A stretch of DNA of 64,000 nt, taken from NCBI RefSeq assembly GCF_040954645.1, contig NC_092810.1, positions 76,788,660 to 76,852,659 on the forward strand, read 5' to 3'. Positions 9,724 to 21,685 of this stretch are shown in pieces; within the stretch, counting starts at the first letter, position 1; each line of letters opens with the position of its first letter. Source of the DNA: Diabrotica undecimpunctata (lineage: Eukaryota; Arthropoda; Insecta; Coleoptera; Chrysomelidae). The notes beneath the pieces were generated by a model that was given only the letters and a program-made list of their open reading frames with translations, did no database searches and was not told the DNA's origin. A program made the position numbers and the translations under genes.

Positions 9724-11712
9724 TGTTACCGATGAAAAAAAAGGAAATCACTAATTGTGACACATTAAAAGGAAAAGCCTGAGATGGTGAAGCCAATATT
9801 AGAAATTAAGTAAGATTTATGGTTAAATAAAATTTAAAATTAATCAATTATTATTTTAATAAGATTAAATAACAGGGAATGTAACCAATACAAAAGAAAA
9901 TATAAAATTTACTTGAAGTACTACAATAGAATAGGCTTAGCTCAAAAGAATGAGAGTAGTGCTCAGAGAGGAGGTTGGCACGTTTGCTTGCCTGTAGTAA
10001 CCTAAGATAGTTAGATCAATCCTAAGATGATCTTGAGATGGGCGCCAGGGTGAATTTTGAATATCACTCCAATTGGGATATATGTAATTATATACTAACT
10101 GAAAAATAAATGATAGGAAACAAATAAAAATCAGAAATGCTTTATACACTATATTCAAATCTTATGTACTATCCAACCCTATACTTATATACCCTAACCA
10201 ATTATTAAAATATATCCCCAAAATATATTTACAAAAAAAAACAGTTACCTAAAAAAAAATGAACCCAAAATATAATAATTATATACACAATTGATTTACA
10301 CTGTCCTCTGGCAATGAGGTAAAATGGTCTGGGATTATTGGTTGGATAACTCACTTGGAGTAAATAATAATTAAAATATTATAAAACAATTAAGTACTTA
10401 TATAAGTTACAAAAGGGCAGTTTAAAATATGAGAATAGTCAGTTAAGACATTAGAACAATACATACATCAATTTAACAAAATAAGGTACGTACTAGTAAT
10501 CATAAAATGGGATAAAGTATCCTGACCACTTATCATAAGGGTTATGTAAAATATTAATAACGAAATAAATACAAGGTAAATAGAGAATGACAAATTTAAA
10601 CAAGTAAAAAGATTCAACAAGTTGAGGGTACTACCCAGGGATTGTGCACAAACCTGTTTGTAACCCACTTAGACTGAAGGCCTAAGTATCCAAGTATATA
10701 TTATAAAAAAATTGAAATTTAAATTATAAAGTTAATAAAATATAATGGTGCTTAGTAACTCTTTTGTTGAAAAGGGAGTTACTTAATCTGCTGTCCAGTG
10801 TTCAGGTAGTGGATGGCTCTAAGATGGATCAGCCTATGCTCCGTGTATCAGCCTTTAAGGACTGGGCAGACCAACCAAGTGTTGTAGTTCTTTCTCCCAA
10901 ATCAAATAATCTCCTTTTCATAAATAAAAATGTACTTCTTCCCAAAATCAAAAAAAATCTTCTGTCCCAAATAAAATGTGATTCTTCCCCAAATTAAAAC
11001 TTCTTTCCAAATAAAATGAAATTCCAACTTGGAAGTTGGAGCCGGCAGGCTATAAGAAAAGAAAACTTTTTTTATTCTGTGTTCTTGTATTTAATATCTA
11101 TAGTTTTTGTTCTAGTAACAAAAACTAGAATATATTTGCCATTAGGTGACCTTGGCTCAAAAATATAGTGTGACTGCACTGGAATATATTATAATTTGTA
11201 TCTATATATATATAAAAAAATAGGACTGATATTTGGATATTTGTAGTAAGCTGAGAAGATTTAGATGATTGGGAACTGGTAAATTTAAATGGAAGATGTG
11301 TGATAACTTACCAGAACTTATTTGGGAGTTTTATTTTCCATAAATCAACGTAACTTCTTAATGCACAAAACTAAATACGTCTTAAACAACAATAAAAATA
11401 TTCTTCACCTTTCCCCCAAAAAAAAAACAAAAAATAACTTAAATTCTTTTTTTTACTCCCTTCAAGTACTGCCTGCCGCAAACTCAACAACTCATCTCCT
11501 TCAAGTTCTGTTACAAAATGGCCATTACATTATTCTTTTTCCCTTTTGACGAGGGAATCGATTATCTTATCATCGATATCGATAATCATAATAATGAAAT
11601 ATGAGATCGTATTGTGGGTTGCATACTCCAACGGCGGCAGATTAGTAGTTAATGTAGGGATTCGGTTTGCTAACGTTCAAAATTTTAGATTATTAACGAT
11701 CGTATCGTTACA
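9724..11712 (-). repeat. Element A 3' LTR (coding-strand sense)
   Basis: Plus-strand left copy of the LTR: TGTTACCGATGAAAAAAAAG at its start and ATCGTATCGTTACA at its end. It contains a GATTATC/GATAATC quasi-palindrome around 11570-11595 that includes TATCGATA, a match to the insect DRE/DREF element. The copy is nearly identical to 19691-21681. Confidence 0.9.
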
Positions 11713-12164
11713 ATCTCCTACAACTCGGGGAAAAAAAAAGAAAAGCCATTTTCTTTTTTTTTCTTACTGGGGAACCCAATTATTGAAGATAGTAAACCCA
11801 TTAAATGGTCTGTAGCTATTAAATGACATGTGGACTGACTTACTTATAAATATACCTCTAGGTGCATAACGAAAAGCTAAGGTAATTTTTTTTTAAATAT
11901 TGAATTAAAACATACTAAGTTGTTTAAACTGTGGAAACCACATTTAAAGGAATAAACACTAGCTAAAAATAATTGACAGTAATCACACACTGTGAGATTA
12001 AACCTTTGTGTGAATACTAAACTACATAATATAGTGACTCAGATACTGCTCTGATCACATATAATTCATTGCACAGAGTCTTTCATCTGTGACTTACCTA
12101 ATAACTGATAAACCAAAAGTTGTTGAAGTCAATCTAGCGGATTTAATAAAACCCCATATTATAA

Positions 12165-12650
12165 TTGCTTCAACTCCACAAATACTCACTACCACTAAGA
12201 GTAGGAGCAAACAAAATATACACTCACATAATCGAAAAACTAACAACTTCTATCTGTACACCGAACTCGAACGATTAAAAATAACCACAAATTTAAGAGC
12301 TGTGTAAGAGAAGTAGTAACACTCTACCACCATTAAGAGTAGGAGTGACCAAAACACACACCAAATATAAATAAAGTATCTAACAACTTCCACCTTTACA
12401 TCGGACTCGAACGATTAGAAATAACCACAAATTTAAGAGCCGTGTAAAAGGAGTTGCAGCACTCTACCACCAATAAAGGTAGAGTGACAAAAAATCCATA
12501 CCAAATATTACCAAATAAATAACAACTTCCACTTTTACAAAAGACTCGAACGATTAAAAAAAATAACCACAAATTTAAGAGTCTCGTAAAAGGAGTTGTA
12601 ACACTCTACTACCAATAAAGGTAGGAGTGACCAAAATAGATACCAAATAT
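12165..12650. repeat. Three tandem copies of a 140-bp unit in element A
   Basis: The core CTCGAACGATTA recurs at 12266, 12406 and 12546, exactly 140 bp apart. Each is followed by ATAACCACAAATTTAAGAG and preceded by AACAACTTCNANCTNTACA. A partial unit (CTACCAC..AAGAGTAGGAG) starts the array. Units differ by scattered substitutions, so the array is not brand new. Confidence 0.8.
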
Positions 12651-13924
12651 AACCAAATGTAACTCCACATACTCAGATAATTATCGCTGAATGGGTAAGA
12701 TAGACCAAGTTGACTCAACAAGGGACACCAGATTTATATATATTGCATATCCAAGGTGAGACAATCATACAGGTTTTATAACCATTCGCAATATAACAAC
12801 TAAACTCAAATAAAATTGAACATGTCGACCAACACATTACTACGGATGTACCAACGTAATAAAAACAATGGTAGCAAGAGCCAGATCCAAAATCGATTCT
12901 ACCCTAGACAACAGATTCAAATTTAATATATCCAAGGAGAACAATCAGGCTCATATAAGACTTCTTGCTACACAATACGTAACCTTAAGCTATAACAAAG
13001 GATAAAGTATACTGTGTACCAGGTGACTACTGACTGAGACGACATTGGATTCACCTATCTTCAGTTCACATGCTGTTATGAAGTCAAACCATCATAGAAA
13101 ATAATCGGTCTTATAGTCCTTAACTAGTATACAGCAATAATCTGGCATTCAATAATATTTCGTTGACTAGGCCGAACATCCGGAAGAATCCCAACTCATC
13201 TTCCTAGGACTCCCTTTCGTGTCCTTGAAAATTACTAAACCCCAGATTAACGTGCATAACCAGCAAATTCTACACACCAAGAAGATGAATGGTTATGACC
13301 ATTTATATGAACTAATGAAGGTATAGGTACCAGTATGGAATTATCAAGACAAATATAACTAACTCATTCTGGAATTCTGTAACTATAGCATAAAGCTAGA
13401 ATGGATGAATAAGAATAGCCAGAAGAAGAGCACATCAGATGTTGGAGACATCCCTATTAACGAATTAACCATAAAATAGTCGACGACAGAAACACATACT
13501 AAAATAAGCAGGACTAAAGCGCGCGTAAACCAATTTCCAATGAAACTGCAGATTGAAGTTGTCTCTAGTCGCTAAACAAAATTTTTGAATTTGTAGGGAA
13601 AGTTAGGTTTCAACTAAAAATATCCATTTGTCCATTATACAAGAACATCATTAAAGGTATCTATATTATAAAAGGTCTAAACTTAGTGAGCTAAATAAAT
13701 TAAACGGTTAACTACAGTGAGAATACCATAACTTATAATCAATAGTTTGATAAAAAATGAGTAGACTGAAGACAGATATCTAAAATGTTTGATACATAAT
13801 ATAAAGACTATATTTAACTATACTATCAGGAGATCTAACATCTGGGAAGATGCGTATATCATAACGACAAAAACCATGAGCTATGAATCCGCCCCTTATC
13901 GAGGTACCAATTGATAAGGTTGAC

Positions 13925-13985
13925 AGGTTTCGAACCCACGTTCTACACCGTTAAACAACACAACCAGCATTTGCCAAGATGAGTA
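13925..13985 (-). repeat. tRNA-like (SINE head) fragment
   Basis: The minus strand reads GTGGGTTCGAAACCTG, a good Pol III B-box, about 40 nt after an A-box-like TTGGCAAATGCTGG. No tail or duplication could be defined. Confidence 0.35.
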
Positions 13986-14502
13986 ATCTCAACACTTTGT
14001 ATCTCTATGCATCTCAACCTATATTAAGACATATATATATATATATTATTATAGTGAATCGACTGGGGTAGACTTTAGTAAATCAACTTGTTTCCGATTC
14101 CTTATAAATATAAGTTAACTATATAGTATTCCTCAACTGTATAGTATTAAGGCTAGATAGACCAAATGAAACTAATAACCTTCCAGACTAATACTAATTT
14201 TTATACTAACTTTCTCGATACAAATATCAAAATCGTAACCAACGTACATAAAACATACCCAAACCGTATGAAAACAACTATTGTACCAAGGATGACAGTT
14301 CTGTACCAGTATTTACGCTATATAATTAAGTAAAAATTACTATTTAACTATCAATAAAAATTTAGTAATAACAAAATCAAAATAAATACAACGTAGCATT
14401 TATCCGGGGTTTTCAAATCAAAATCCTATCCAAATCCTAATCATGAACCAATCAAGTATTACCAAAACAAAATTAGAAGGAGAATTAACTTAAGCAAGGT
14501 TG

Positions 14503-15250
14503 TTAAGTTACGTCTTCTTCTGATGATGAAGAGTCCAAATCATTGACAGTATTATCTGGCAGTAAATCCTTCACGTGGAATTGACCGATACGTTTGTTAG
14601 ACAAACTATCTTTCAGTTCATAGACTAAAGGAGAAATTACCTTACTGACAATACAAGGAATGTATTTCTGACAGAACTTGGCAGAAATCGCATTTCCCTT
14701 GCTAGACTTAACGAAGTTCCGTTTCAATACTCGATCGCCAACAAAGAATCGCAAGTCTCTTTTTCTCAGATTATAATGACCTCGTGATCGAAGGTAAGAA
14801 GATTTCAACTTCTTCCTAATATAGGCAAAGATCGGGGGTAGATGCTGAAGATCATCTAACCGATGGAGGTTCTCTGAAATTTGAGGAAGATTTACAGAAT
14901 TGTCTGAAATCAAACCAAAATAATCACCGGATAAAGGCACGTTTCTGCCAAAATTTAGATAAGCGGGAGAACATTTAGTAATCTCATGGACAGACGTTCT
15001 TATAGCCTGAGCTATGGAATGGATATATTGGTCCCAAGCTCGATGGTCTTCGTAAGTATAAGATCTTAAAGCAGTTACGATACTGCGGTTCACCGTTCGC
15101 TATGGTTCGCCTGTGGATGATATGCAGCGTTATAAAAAATCTTTTGTACCTTGTATTTACTGAGGAGGTCTTTAAAGGCCTTAGATACAAACTGAGGACC
15201 ATTATCACACGATACTATCTGTGGAACACCAAATAACAAGAAGACTTGCT
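14503..15250 (-). pseudogene. Element A integrase, C-terminal part
   Basis: From 15093 to 14503 the minus strand reads NRSIVTALRSYTYEDHRAWD, SPAYLNFGRN and a C-terminal GDRVLKRNF..FCQKYIPCIVSKVI with HVKDLLPDN, the end of a gypsy integrase. The core segment between 15250 and 15093 (with the second Asp and the Glu) can be traced only across frames (GVPQ, DNGPQF, YHPQ-like), so at least two frameshifts occur there. Confidence 0.75.
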
Positions 15251-15253
15251 CCT

Positions 15254-16327
15254 CTAAAAATTTAACAATAGCAGGAACAGTAGCCTTACGAAGAGAAAAA
15301 CTAAAGGAAATTTTGTGAAATAATCAACAACTACCAAACAATATGTATTCCCATTGTAACTACGGGGGTATGGTCCAATAAGATCCATAGAGATCATCTG
15401 CCATGGGAAATTAATGTTCCTATAGGAACCCATTAATCCAGCTTGTGGCATATTCCTGGGCTTGCATGTAGCACAAACTTTACATCTGGATATATATCGC
15501 TTAATTGTATACCGCATGCCAGGCCAATAATATAATTCAGCTATTCTACTAAACGTTTTATAAAAACCAAAGTGACCTGCTGTCACATTATCATGAAATG
15601 AAGTCAAGATTTCATCCCTATTTGCTGTGGGGACTACTATTTTCCAATCCGACATATTATTTAAAACTTCTGTGGAACTAACAATATGTTTGTAAAGAAC
15701 ATTGTTTTCCACTTTGAAATCAGGATACCGATCCGGTTCTTGAGCAACCCTAACCAACATCTTTTGATACCATGCATCTGGAATTAAACTAGACAAATCG
15801 AGAATATTAACATCAAAGGTACGAGACAAGGCATCAGCTACTACGACACCATTGGCTTTGCGATGTACAATGTTGTAATCAAAAGCTGATAGTTTGCAAA
15901 TCCAACGGGATAAACGTTGTGATGGGTTACGCATGGAATGTAGCCATAATAAAGAGCTATGATCGGTAATGAGTGTACACTTACGACCCTCTAAATAATA
16001 CCGGAATGCCTCTAAGCCATGAATAATAGCTAGGAGTTCACGCTCTGTAGTCGAATAGTTCTTCTGAGCTTTGTTGAGTTTCTTACTAGTGTAAGCTATA
16101 GGGTGTTCCGCTCCATCTTTCATCTGAAAGAGGACACCACCTGAAGCGGTATTGGAACAATCTGTCATGAGATAGAAGTGTTCGTTAAAATCTGGAGACA
16201 TCATGACAGGAGCACTAGTGAGAGCTTCTTTAATAAGCCGGAAAGCATCATCGGCTTCAGAAGTCCAGGTAATAGTCTGGCCCTTTTTCCTATTTTTAAG
16301 GAGATCAGATATAGAAATAAACGTCAT
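15254..16327 (-). pseudogene. Element A RNase H and integrase N-terminal region
   Basis: An open minus-strand frame of 357 codons. It starts at the end of RT (LLKNRKKGQTITWTSEADDA), continues through RNase H (LMTDCSNTASGGVLFQ, STTERELLAIIHGLEAFRYY, TDHSSLLWLH, DALSR), then the integrase HHCC finger (HDNVTAGHFGFYKTFSRI with CKVCATCK), and the first catalytic Asp in SMDLIGPYPRS. It ends by frameshift shortly after VVVDYFTKFPL. The upstream junction is the inverted duplication at 16323-16483, which replaces the RT thumb/connection. Confidence 0.85.
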
Positions 16328-16672
16328 TGGTCCACAATCCTGGAACCATATGTGTTTCGTATTAATCTTAGCAGTACCTTATCAGATCTGTCAATCCTCG
16401 ACTATCGACTATACCCATATTGAGATTATAGAGAAAAGTATTTTTCTGCCTTAAGAGGAGAATTTAACAGTTAATATAGAAAACAACATATCCCAAAAAC
16501 TTAAGATTAGGACGACAGAAGTTACATTTTTCTATATTAACTGTTAAATTCTCCTCTTTAAGGCGAGAAAATACTTTCTCTAAAATCTCAATATGTAAAT
16601 CAAAATCAGGAGTGACAACTATAATGTCATCTAAGTAATAAAACACATATGGTTCCAATTGTGGACCAATGA
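16323..16672. repeat. Fold-back inverted duplication inside element A RT
   Basis: Segment 16323-16483 is the reverse complement of 16529-16672: outer arms of about 37 bp (TCATTGGTCCACAAT..GGAACCATATGTGTTT) and inner arms of about 75 bp (ATTGAGATT..TTAACAGTTAATATAGAAA) match, while about 45 bp in between diverge. The spacer of 45 bp encodes RT residues NFCRPNLKFLGYVV. The RT frame runs to GYVV and then into the inverted copy, while the expected thumb/connection coding is missing. Confidence 0.85.
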
Positions 16673-18041
16673 CTAAGTCCATCAGACGACACATGGTCTG
16701 AGGAGCTGACACAAGACCAAAAGGCATAGTAACAAATTGAAATAAACCTTTACCACTGACAGCAAAAGCAGTATATTTCTTACTTTCTTCACTTAAAGGA
16801 ATTTGTAGAAATGCTTTGGATAAATCAATAGAAGAGATATATTTGGCTCTCCGGAGTTTGCTTAAGATGACATCAATTCTGGGGATAGGATAGGCATCCC
16901 TGTTAGCAGTGATACTATTTAGCTTACGACCGTCAAAACAAACTCGGAAGGATCCATCCTTCTTTTTAGTTAACCAAAGTGGACTACAATAAGAAGAAGT
17001 CGATGGTTCTATAATATTTAAAGAAAGCATTGAATCAATCTCTTTTCCCAAGTCTGCGTGCCACGCTTGAGGTATAGGATATTGATATTGTCTAAATGGA
17101 GTAGACGTATTTACCTCAATAGTGTGCGAAATTAGAGAGGTACGGCCTAATTTGTCTTTCGAAGAGATCGATGAAAATTTGGACATAATGGCCTCTAATT
17201 GTTTCTGCTGTGAAACTGATAAACTAGAAAAATCATGGATGACAGTAAGAGTGGATAAATTCAGTGGAGAAATACACAATGAAAAATCTGAACAATCTAA
17301 GGTACTATTAAATATATTTAGAAAATCCATGCCAAGAATTATGCTCTGAGATAGCGCGTGAATTATATAAAACGTAATGTTCCTCCTGATATTAGCCACT
17401 AAAATTTCGGTTTCAAATTTACCTACTATAGATTGGATTGTTCCATCTGCAGTTGAAACTTGCAGGGAGGAAATAGGTGATATGCTAATGTTAGCTTTAT
17501 CTAACATTTCTAATGAATGGGAACCTAGTAATGAAATATTGGAGCCACTATCCAATAATGCCAAACAAGATTGTCCTAGAATCTCAATTTGGAGATATGG
17601 TCGATTATCGTTACATTTCTTAACTAATAAAGAATTTATATCTAAGCCAGAGACTCTAGATATAGAATAGTCATTATAAGGTACTAATATAGAACTATCA
17701 TTATCATTTTTAACATCAAAACTTGGTACAGATGACAGAACTGTTTCCTGGTCCATATTATTAACATAATTACACCTAACATTTAATAAAGGAGAAGATA
17801 CTCTAGAATTGAGAACGTCAGAATGGAGTGCTTTGGGTTTCCAAGTTACTTTTTTCCTTGATTCGACTTGTTGTGGCGTTTGTGCTTTGTTGATGATTTC
17901 TCTGATAGGGGACCTGACCTTGAATTGCTGGACCCTGCTTGACCTACATTTCCTTCCACGACGGTGGTTGTGCTCCCTGATGGGATTGTAGACGGAGGAA
18001 CGCTCAGGGTACGAGCCTCGGTCTGCTCGTTTCCCGAACAC
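16464..18041 (-). pseudogene. Element A protease and reverse transcriptase
   Basis: A 525-codon minus-strand frame that overlaps gag by about 195 nt in the -1 frame. It has a basic linker, then a retropepsin with LALLDSGSNISLLG, and an RT with PLWLTKKKDGSFRVCFDGRK, SIDLSKAFLQIPL, FVTMPFGLVSAPQTM and the catalytic YYLDDIIVV. The RT is cut after FLGYVV by the inverted duplication, so thumb and connection are missing. Start by frameshift from gag is likely (see the heptamer at 17849-17855). Confidence 0.9.
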
Positions 18042-19249
18042 TTATGGCAATTCCTCTTGAGAGTGTTATCTCTTCCACAACCATGACAAAATATATGTGT
18101 CCTTGGTTTTCCACACTCATAAAATGTGTGTCCAGCTTCATGGCAATTCCAACATGATAAATTGGAATTTAAAACCGACATGTTACTAGATTTCTGATGC
18201 CATGATCGATTTGAAAATTGATACGGAGTGGACGAAGGACCTGAAGTAGGTCGAGATGAGGTCGGAGGATGTGAAGACCAAGACAGAGTTTCTTCAATTC
18301 TCTTACATTTGTCAGTCAAATCTTCAATGTTGTGGATATCCACCAAGGCTAACTGAGCATGATAGAAAGGTAACAAACCTTTTAAAATGATTTTGATTTT
18401 TGCAGAGTCAGATAAGGGAGTATCTAACTTACTACACATACCCAAAATATTATTTATAAACATCGTGACTGATTCACCAGGTTTCTGTTTACGGGATTTG
18501 ATCTCATCCAGTAGATCATCCTGGAATGAATAGGGGAGAAAATCAGACTTCAACTTCTGCACTAAATCAGACCAACAAGACAAACGACCCCTATTATTCA
18601 TAAACCACGTAAATGCAGAATCTGTGAACAGTTCAGCTGAAGCAGCGAAAAGATCATCCTCTGAAACACCTCTAGATATCCTTAGACATTCAACACGCTC
18701 TAAAAAAGAAATAACATCAATGTGTTGAGTTTGACCAGAAAATGTAATACCCCATTTATGCACTTGAACTGGTTTGGAATATGAAAAACTAGGGACTATG
18801 TTAATTGGAGCATTAGGAGTGGAAGAAGCAATAGGGTTAACTCTAGAGTCGAGTTCACCCTCCAAAGTAAGTATCCTAACCGAGACAGACCTTTTGAAGG
18901 AGTGTTGATCCTCATCAATGCAACTCAGCAAGTGGACACGACCTGAAATGTGTGCTAAGCGAGAAGTTAGTCGACCATACTGACTGTCATGCACAGTTCC
19001 TCTAAATTCGCCTATTTTCTGAGCTAAGTCATCGAGAGTCACGGATATTCCTTGCTGTTGTTCTTCAAATGGAATCGATCCAGCAGAAATTTGAGTAAAA
19101 CTCCTATTGCCCTCCTCCTGTTTCAAGGCTCCACGCAAGACCTTGCGCTTTGTATCAACATTAGGTAAATCCTCAATATTAATACCCCTAATTTTGAGTT
19201 CATAATCCAACTCACTAACTAATAAATGTTCTACTTTAAATGAAGACAT
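17846..19249 (-). CDS. Element A Gag with zinc knuckles
   Basis: A 467-codon minus-strand ORF from ATG 19249. The N-terminal part is helical; the capsid-like middle region includes FLERVECLRISRGVSEDDLF and WSDLVQKLKSDFLPY, and residues 370-400 hold a CCHC knuckle (CWNCHEAGHTFYEC) followed by a second Cys/His cluster (CHGCGRDNTLKRNC). The tail is Ser/Lys-rich and ends NKSNQGKK. It is uninterrupted, unlike pol. Gag would form particles that package the RNA. Confidence 0.9.
   Translation of the reverse strand: MSSFKVEHLLVSELDYELKIRGINIEDLPNVDTKRKVLRGALKQEEGNRSFTQISAGSIPFEEQQQGISVTLDDLAQKIGEFRGTVHDSQYGRLTSRLAHISGRVHLLSCIDEDQHSFKRSVSVRILTLEGELDSRVNPIASSTPNAPINIVPSFSYSKPVQVHKWGITFSGQTQHIDVISFLERVECLRISRGVSEDDLFAASAELFTDSAFTWFMNNRGRLSCWSDLVQKLKSDFLPYSFQDDLLDEIKSRKQKPGESVTMFINNILGMCSKLDTPLSDSAKIKIILKGLLPFYHAQLALVDIHNIEDLTDKCKRIEETLSWSSHPPTSSRPTSGPSSTPYQFSNRSWHQKSSNMSVLNSNLSCWNCHEAGHTFYECGKPRTHIFCHGCGRDNTLKRNCHKCSGNEQTEARTLSVPPSTIPSGSTTTVVEGNVGQAGSSNSRSGPLSEKSSTKHKRHNKSNQGKK
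17849..17855 (-). promoter_or_regulatory. Candidate gag-pol -1 frameshift heptamer (A AAA AAG)
   Basis: The last codons of element A gag are GGA AAA AAG TAA. The heptamer A AAA AAG is in the zero frame directly before the stop, and a -1 slip enters the protease frame (KKVTWKPKA). Position and frame are both right for programmed frameshifting. Confidence 0.55.
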
Positions 19250-19690
19250 TATGAAAATATATCAAATATTGAACCTCTACACCAAAATACAAGACCACCG
19301 TATTTACCAAACAAGTCGAATTATAGTAATGTAAATTTGTATTAATATTATGAAAAAAATATTAATTCAATATAACGAATATTAAAATAATTAAAGTAAT
19401 TACAACTATATCAAAATATTAAGTTAAGAAAATATACTCAAATATTGTTTAAATAAGATCAGACCACAATTATTAAAATATACTAAAATTTATCAAATTG
19501 ACTGTACTGTACTGCCCCAATGTATCTTAACAAACTAAACGATATGTATGATGGTATATTAACTGAGTACAAGATTATCTAATATAAGTGTATATAGCCA
19601 CAGTTACCAAATATATCTAAATATTTTAATATAATAACACTAAAATATAACTTATGTTACTACTAAGGCACCACGTTGGGTCAAGCCAAT
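19250..19690 (-). other. Element A leader and primer-binding site
   Basis: The 440-bp AT-rich leader between LTR and gag start. Next to the LTR the minus strand reads ATTGGCTTGACCCAACGTGG, a TGG-starting candidate primer-binding site two bases after the LTR end; the tRNA was not identified. Confidence 0.6.
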
Positions 19691-21681
19691 TGTTACCGAT
19701 AAAAAAAAAGGATATGGCTAATTTTGACACATTAAAAGGAAAAGCCTGAGATGGTGAAGCCAATATTAGAAATTAAGTAAGATTTATGGTTAAATAAAAT
19801 TTAAAATTAATCAATTATTATTTTAATAAGATTAAATAACAGGGAATGTAACCAATACAAAAGAAAATATAAAATTTACTTGAAGTACTACAATAGAATA
19901 GGCTTAGCTCAAAAGAATGAGAGTAGTGCTCAGAGAGGAGGTTGGCACGTTTGCTTGCCTGTAGTAACCTAAGATAGTTAGATCAATCCTAAGATGATCT
20001 TGAGATGGGCGCCAGGGTGAATTTTGAATATCACTCCAATTTGGGATATATGTAATTATATACTAACTGAAAAATAAATGATAGGAAACAAATAAAAATC
20101 AGAAATGCTTTATACACTATATTCAAATCTTATGTACTATCCCAACCCTATACTTATATACCCTAACCAATTATTAAAATATATCCCCAAAATATATTTA
20201 CAAAAAAAAACAGTTACCTAAAAAAAAATGACCCAAAATATAATAATTATATACAACAATTGATTTACACTGTCCTCTGGCAATGAGGTAAAATGGTCTG
20301 GGATTATTGGTTGGATAACTCACTTGGAGTAAATAATAATTAAAATATTATAAAACAATTAAGTACTTATATAAGTTACAAAAGGGCAGTTTAAAATATG
20401 AGAATAGTCAGTTAAGACATTAGAACAATACATACATCAATTTAACAAAATAAAGGTACGTACTAGTAATCATAAAATGGGATAAAGTATCCTGACCACT
20501 TATCATAAGGGTTATGTAAAATATTAATAACGAAATAAATACAAGGTAAATAGAGAATGACAAATTTAAACAAGTAAAAAGATTCAACAAGTTGAGGGTA
20601 CTACCCAGGGATTGTGCACAAACCTGTTTGTAACCCACTTAGACTGAAGGCCTAAGTATCCAAGTATATATTATAAAAAAATTGAAATTTAAATTATAAA
20701 GTTAATAAAATATAATGGTGCTTAGTAACTCTTTTGTTGAAAAGGGAGTTACTTAATCTGCTGTCCAGTGTTCAGGTAGTGGATGGCTCTAAGATGGATC
20801 AGCCTATGCTCCGTGTATCAGCCTTTAAGGACTGGCAGACCAACCAAGTGTTGTAGTTCTTTCTCCCAAATCAAATAATCTCCTTTTCATAAATAAAAAT
20901 GTACTTCTTCCCAAAATCAAAAAAAATCTTCTGTCCCAAATAAAATGTGATTCTTCCCCAAATTAAAACTTCTTTCCAAATAAAATGAAATTCCAAACTT
21001 GGAAGTTGGAGCCGGCAGGCTATAAGAAAAGAAAACTTTTTTTATTCTGTGTTCTTGTATTTAATATCTATAGTTTTTGTTCTAGTAACAAAAACTAGAA
21101 TATATTTGCCATTAGGTGACCTTGGCTCAAAAATATAGTGTGACTGCACTGGAATATATTATAATTTGTATCTATATATATAAAAAAAATAGGAATGATA
21201 TTTGGATATTTGTAGTAAGCTGAGAAGATTTAGATGATTGGGAACTGGCAAATTTAAATGGAAGATGTGTGATAACTTACCAGAACTTATTTGGGAGTTT
21301 TATTTTCCATAAATCAACGTAACTTCTTAATGCACAAAACTAAATACGTCTTAAACAACAATAAAAATATTCTTCACCTTTCCCCCAAAAAAAAAACAAT
21401 AAAATAACTTAAATTCTTTTTTTACTCCCTTCAAGTACTGCCTGCCGCAAACTCAACAACTCATCTCCTTCAAGTTCTGTTACAAAATGGCCATTACATT
21501 ATTCTTTTTCCCTTTTGACGAGGGAATCGATTATCTTATCATCGATATCGATAATCATAATAATGAAATATGAGATCGTATTGTGGGTTGCATACTCCAA
21601 CGGCGGCAGATTAGTAGTTAATGTAGGGATTCAGTTTGCTAACGTTCAAAATTTTAGATTATTAACGATCGTATCGTTACA
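19691..21681 (-). repeat. Element A 5' LTR (coding-strand sense)
   Basis: Second copy of the 1990-bp LTR, TGTTACCGAT to TCGTTACA, followed by the target duplication ACAG at 21682. It differs from 9724-11712 by scattered substitutions and single-base indels (for example AGGACTGAT versus AGGAATGAT near 21192). Confidence 0.9.
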
Positions 21682-21685
21682 ACAG

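Larger units (their letters stand above)
11713..14502 (-). other. Element A 3' noncoding region (2.8 kb)
   Basis: Lies between the integrase stop and the 3' LTR, where an env gene would sit in errantiviruses. No minus-strand frame longer than about 60 codons and no env-like motif was seen. It contains a 140-bp tandem repeat (12165-12650), a tRNA-like B-box near 13930, and a short (AT)n. Either an eroded third ORF or a long 3' UTR. Confidence 0.6.
9724..21681 (-). mobile_element. Element A: complete 12-kb Ty3/gypsy retrotransposon
   Basis: Bounded by two LTRs of about 1990 bp (TGTTACCGAT to CGTTACA), flanked by ACAG, coding on the minus strand: gag (19249-17846), protease-RT (18041-16464), RNase H-integrase (16327-14503), then a 2.8-kb noncoding 3' region. 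The LTRs differ at a modest number of sites, most of them near the outer TGTTACCGAT end. It disrupts a Polinton polB. The coding region is broken by an inverted duplication in RT and by frameshifts in integrase, so it is defective. The order protease-RT-RNase H-integrase and the 4-bp duplication place it in Ty3/gypsy (Metaviridae). Confidence 0.92.

Noticed and set aside
10468..10668. 66-codon minus-strand ORF, similar to one at 20420-20638
   Set aside because: Lies within the element A LTRs, and the two copies differ by an indel at the end; no sign of selection as protein.
12660..14500. Possible env in element A
   Set aside because: No minus-strand frame above about 60 codons and no furin or transmembrane motif in any frame.
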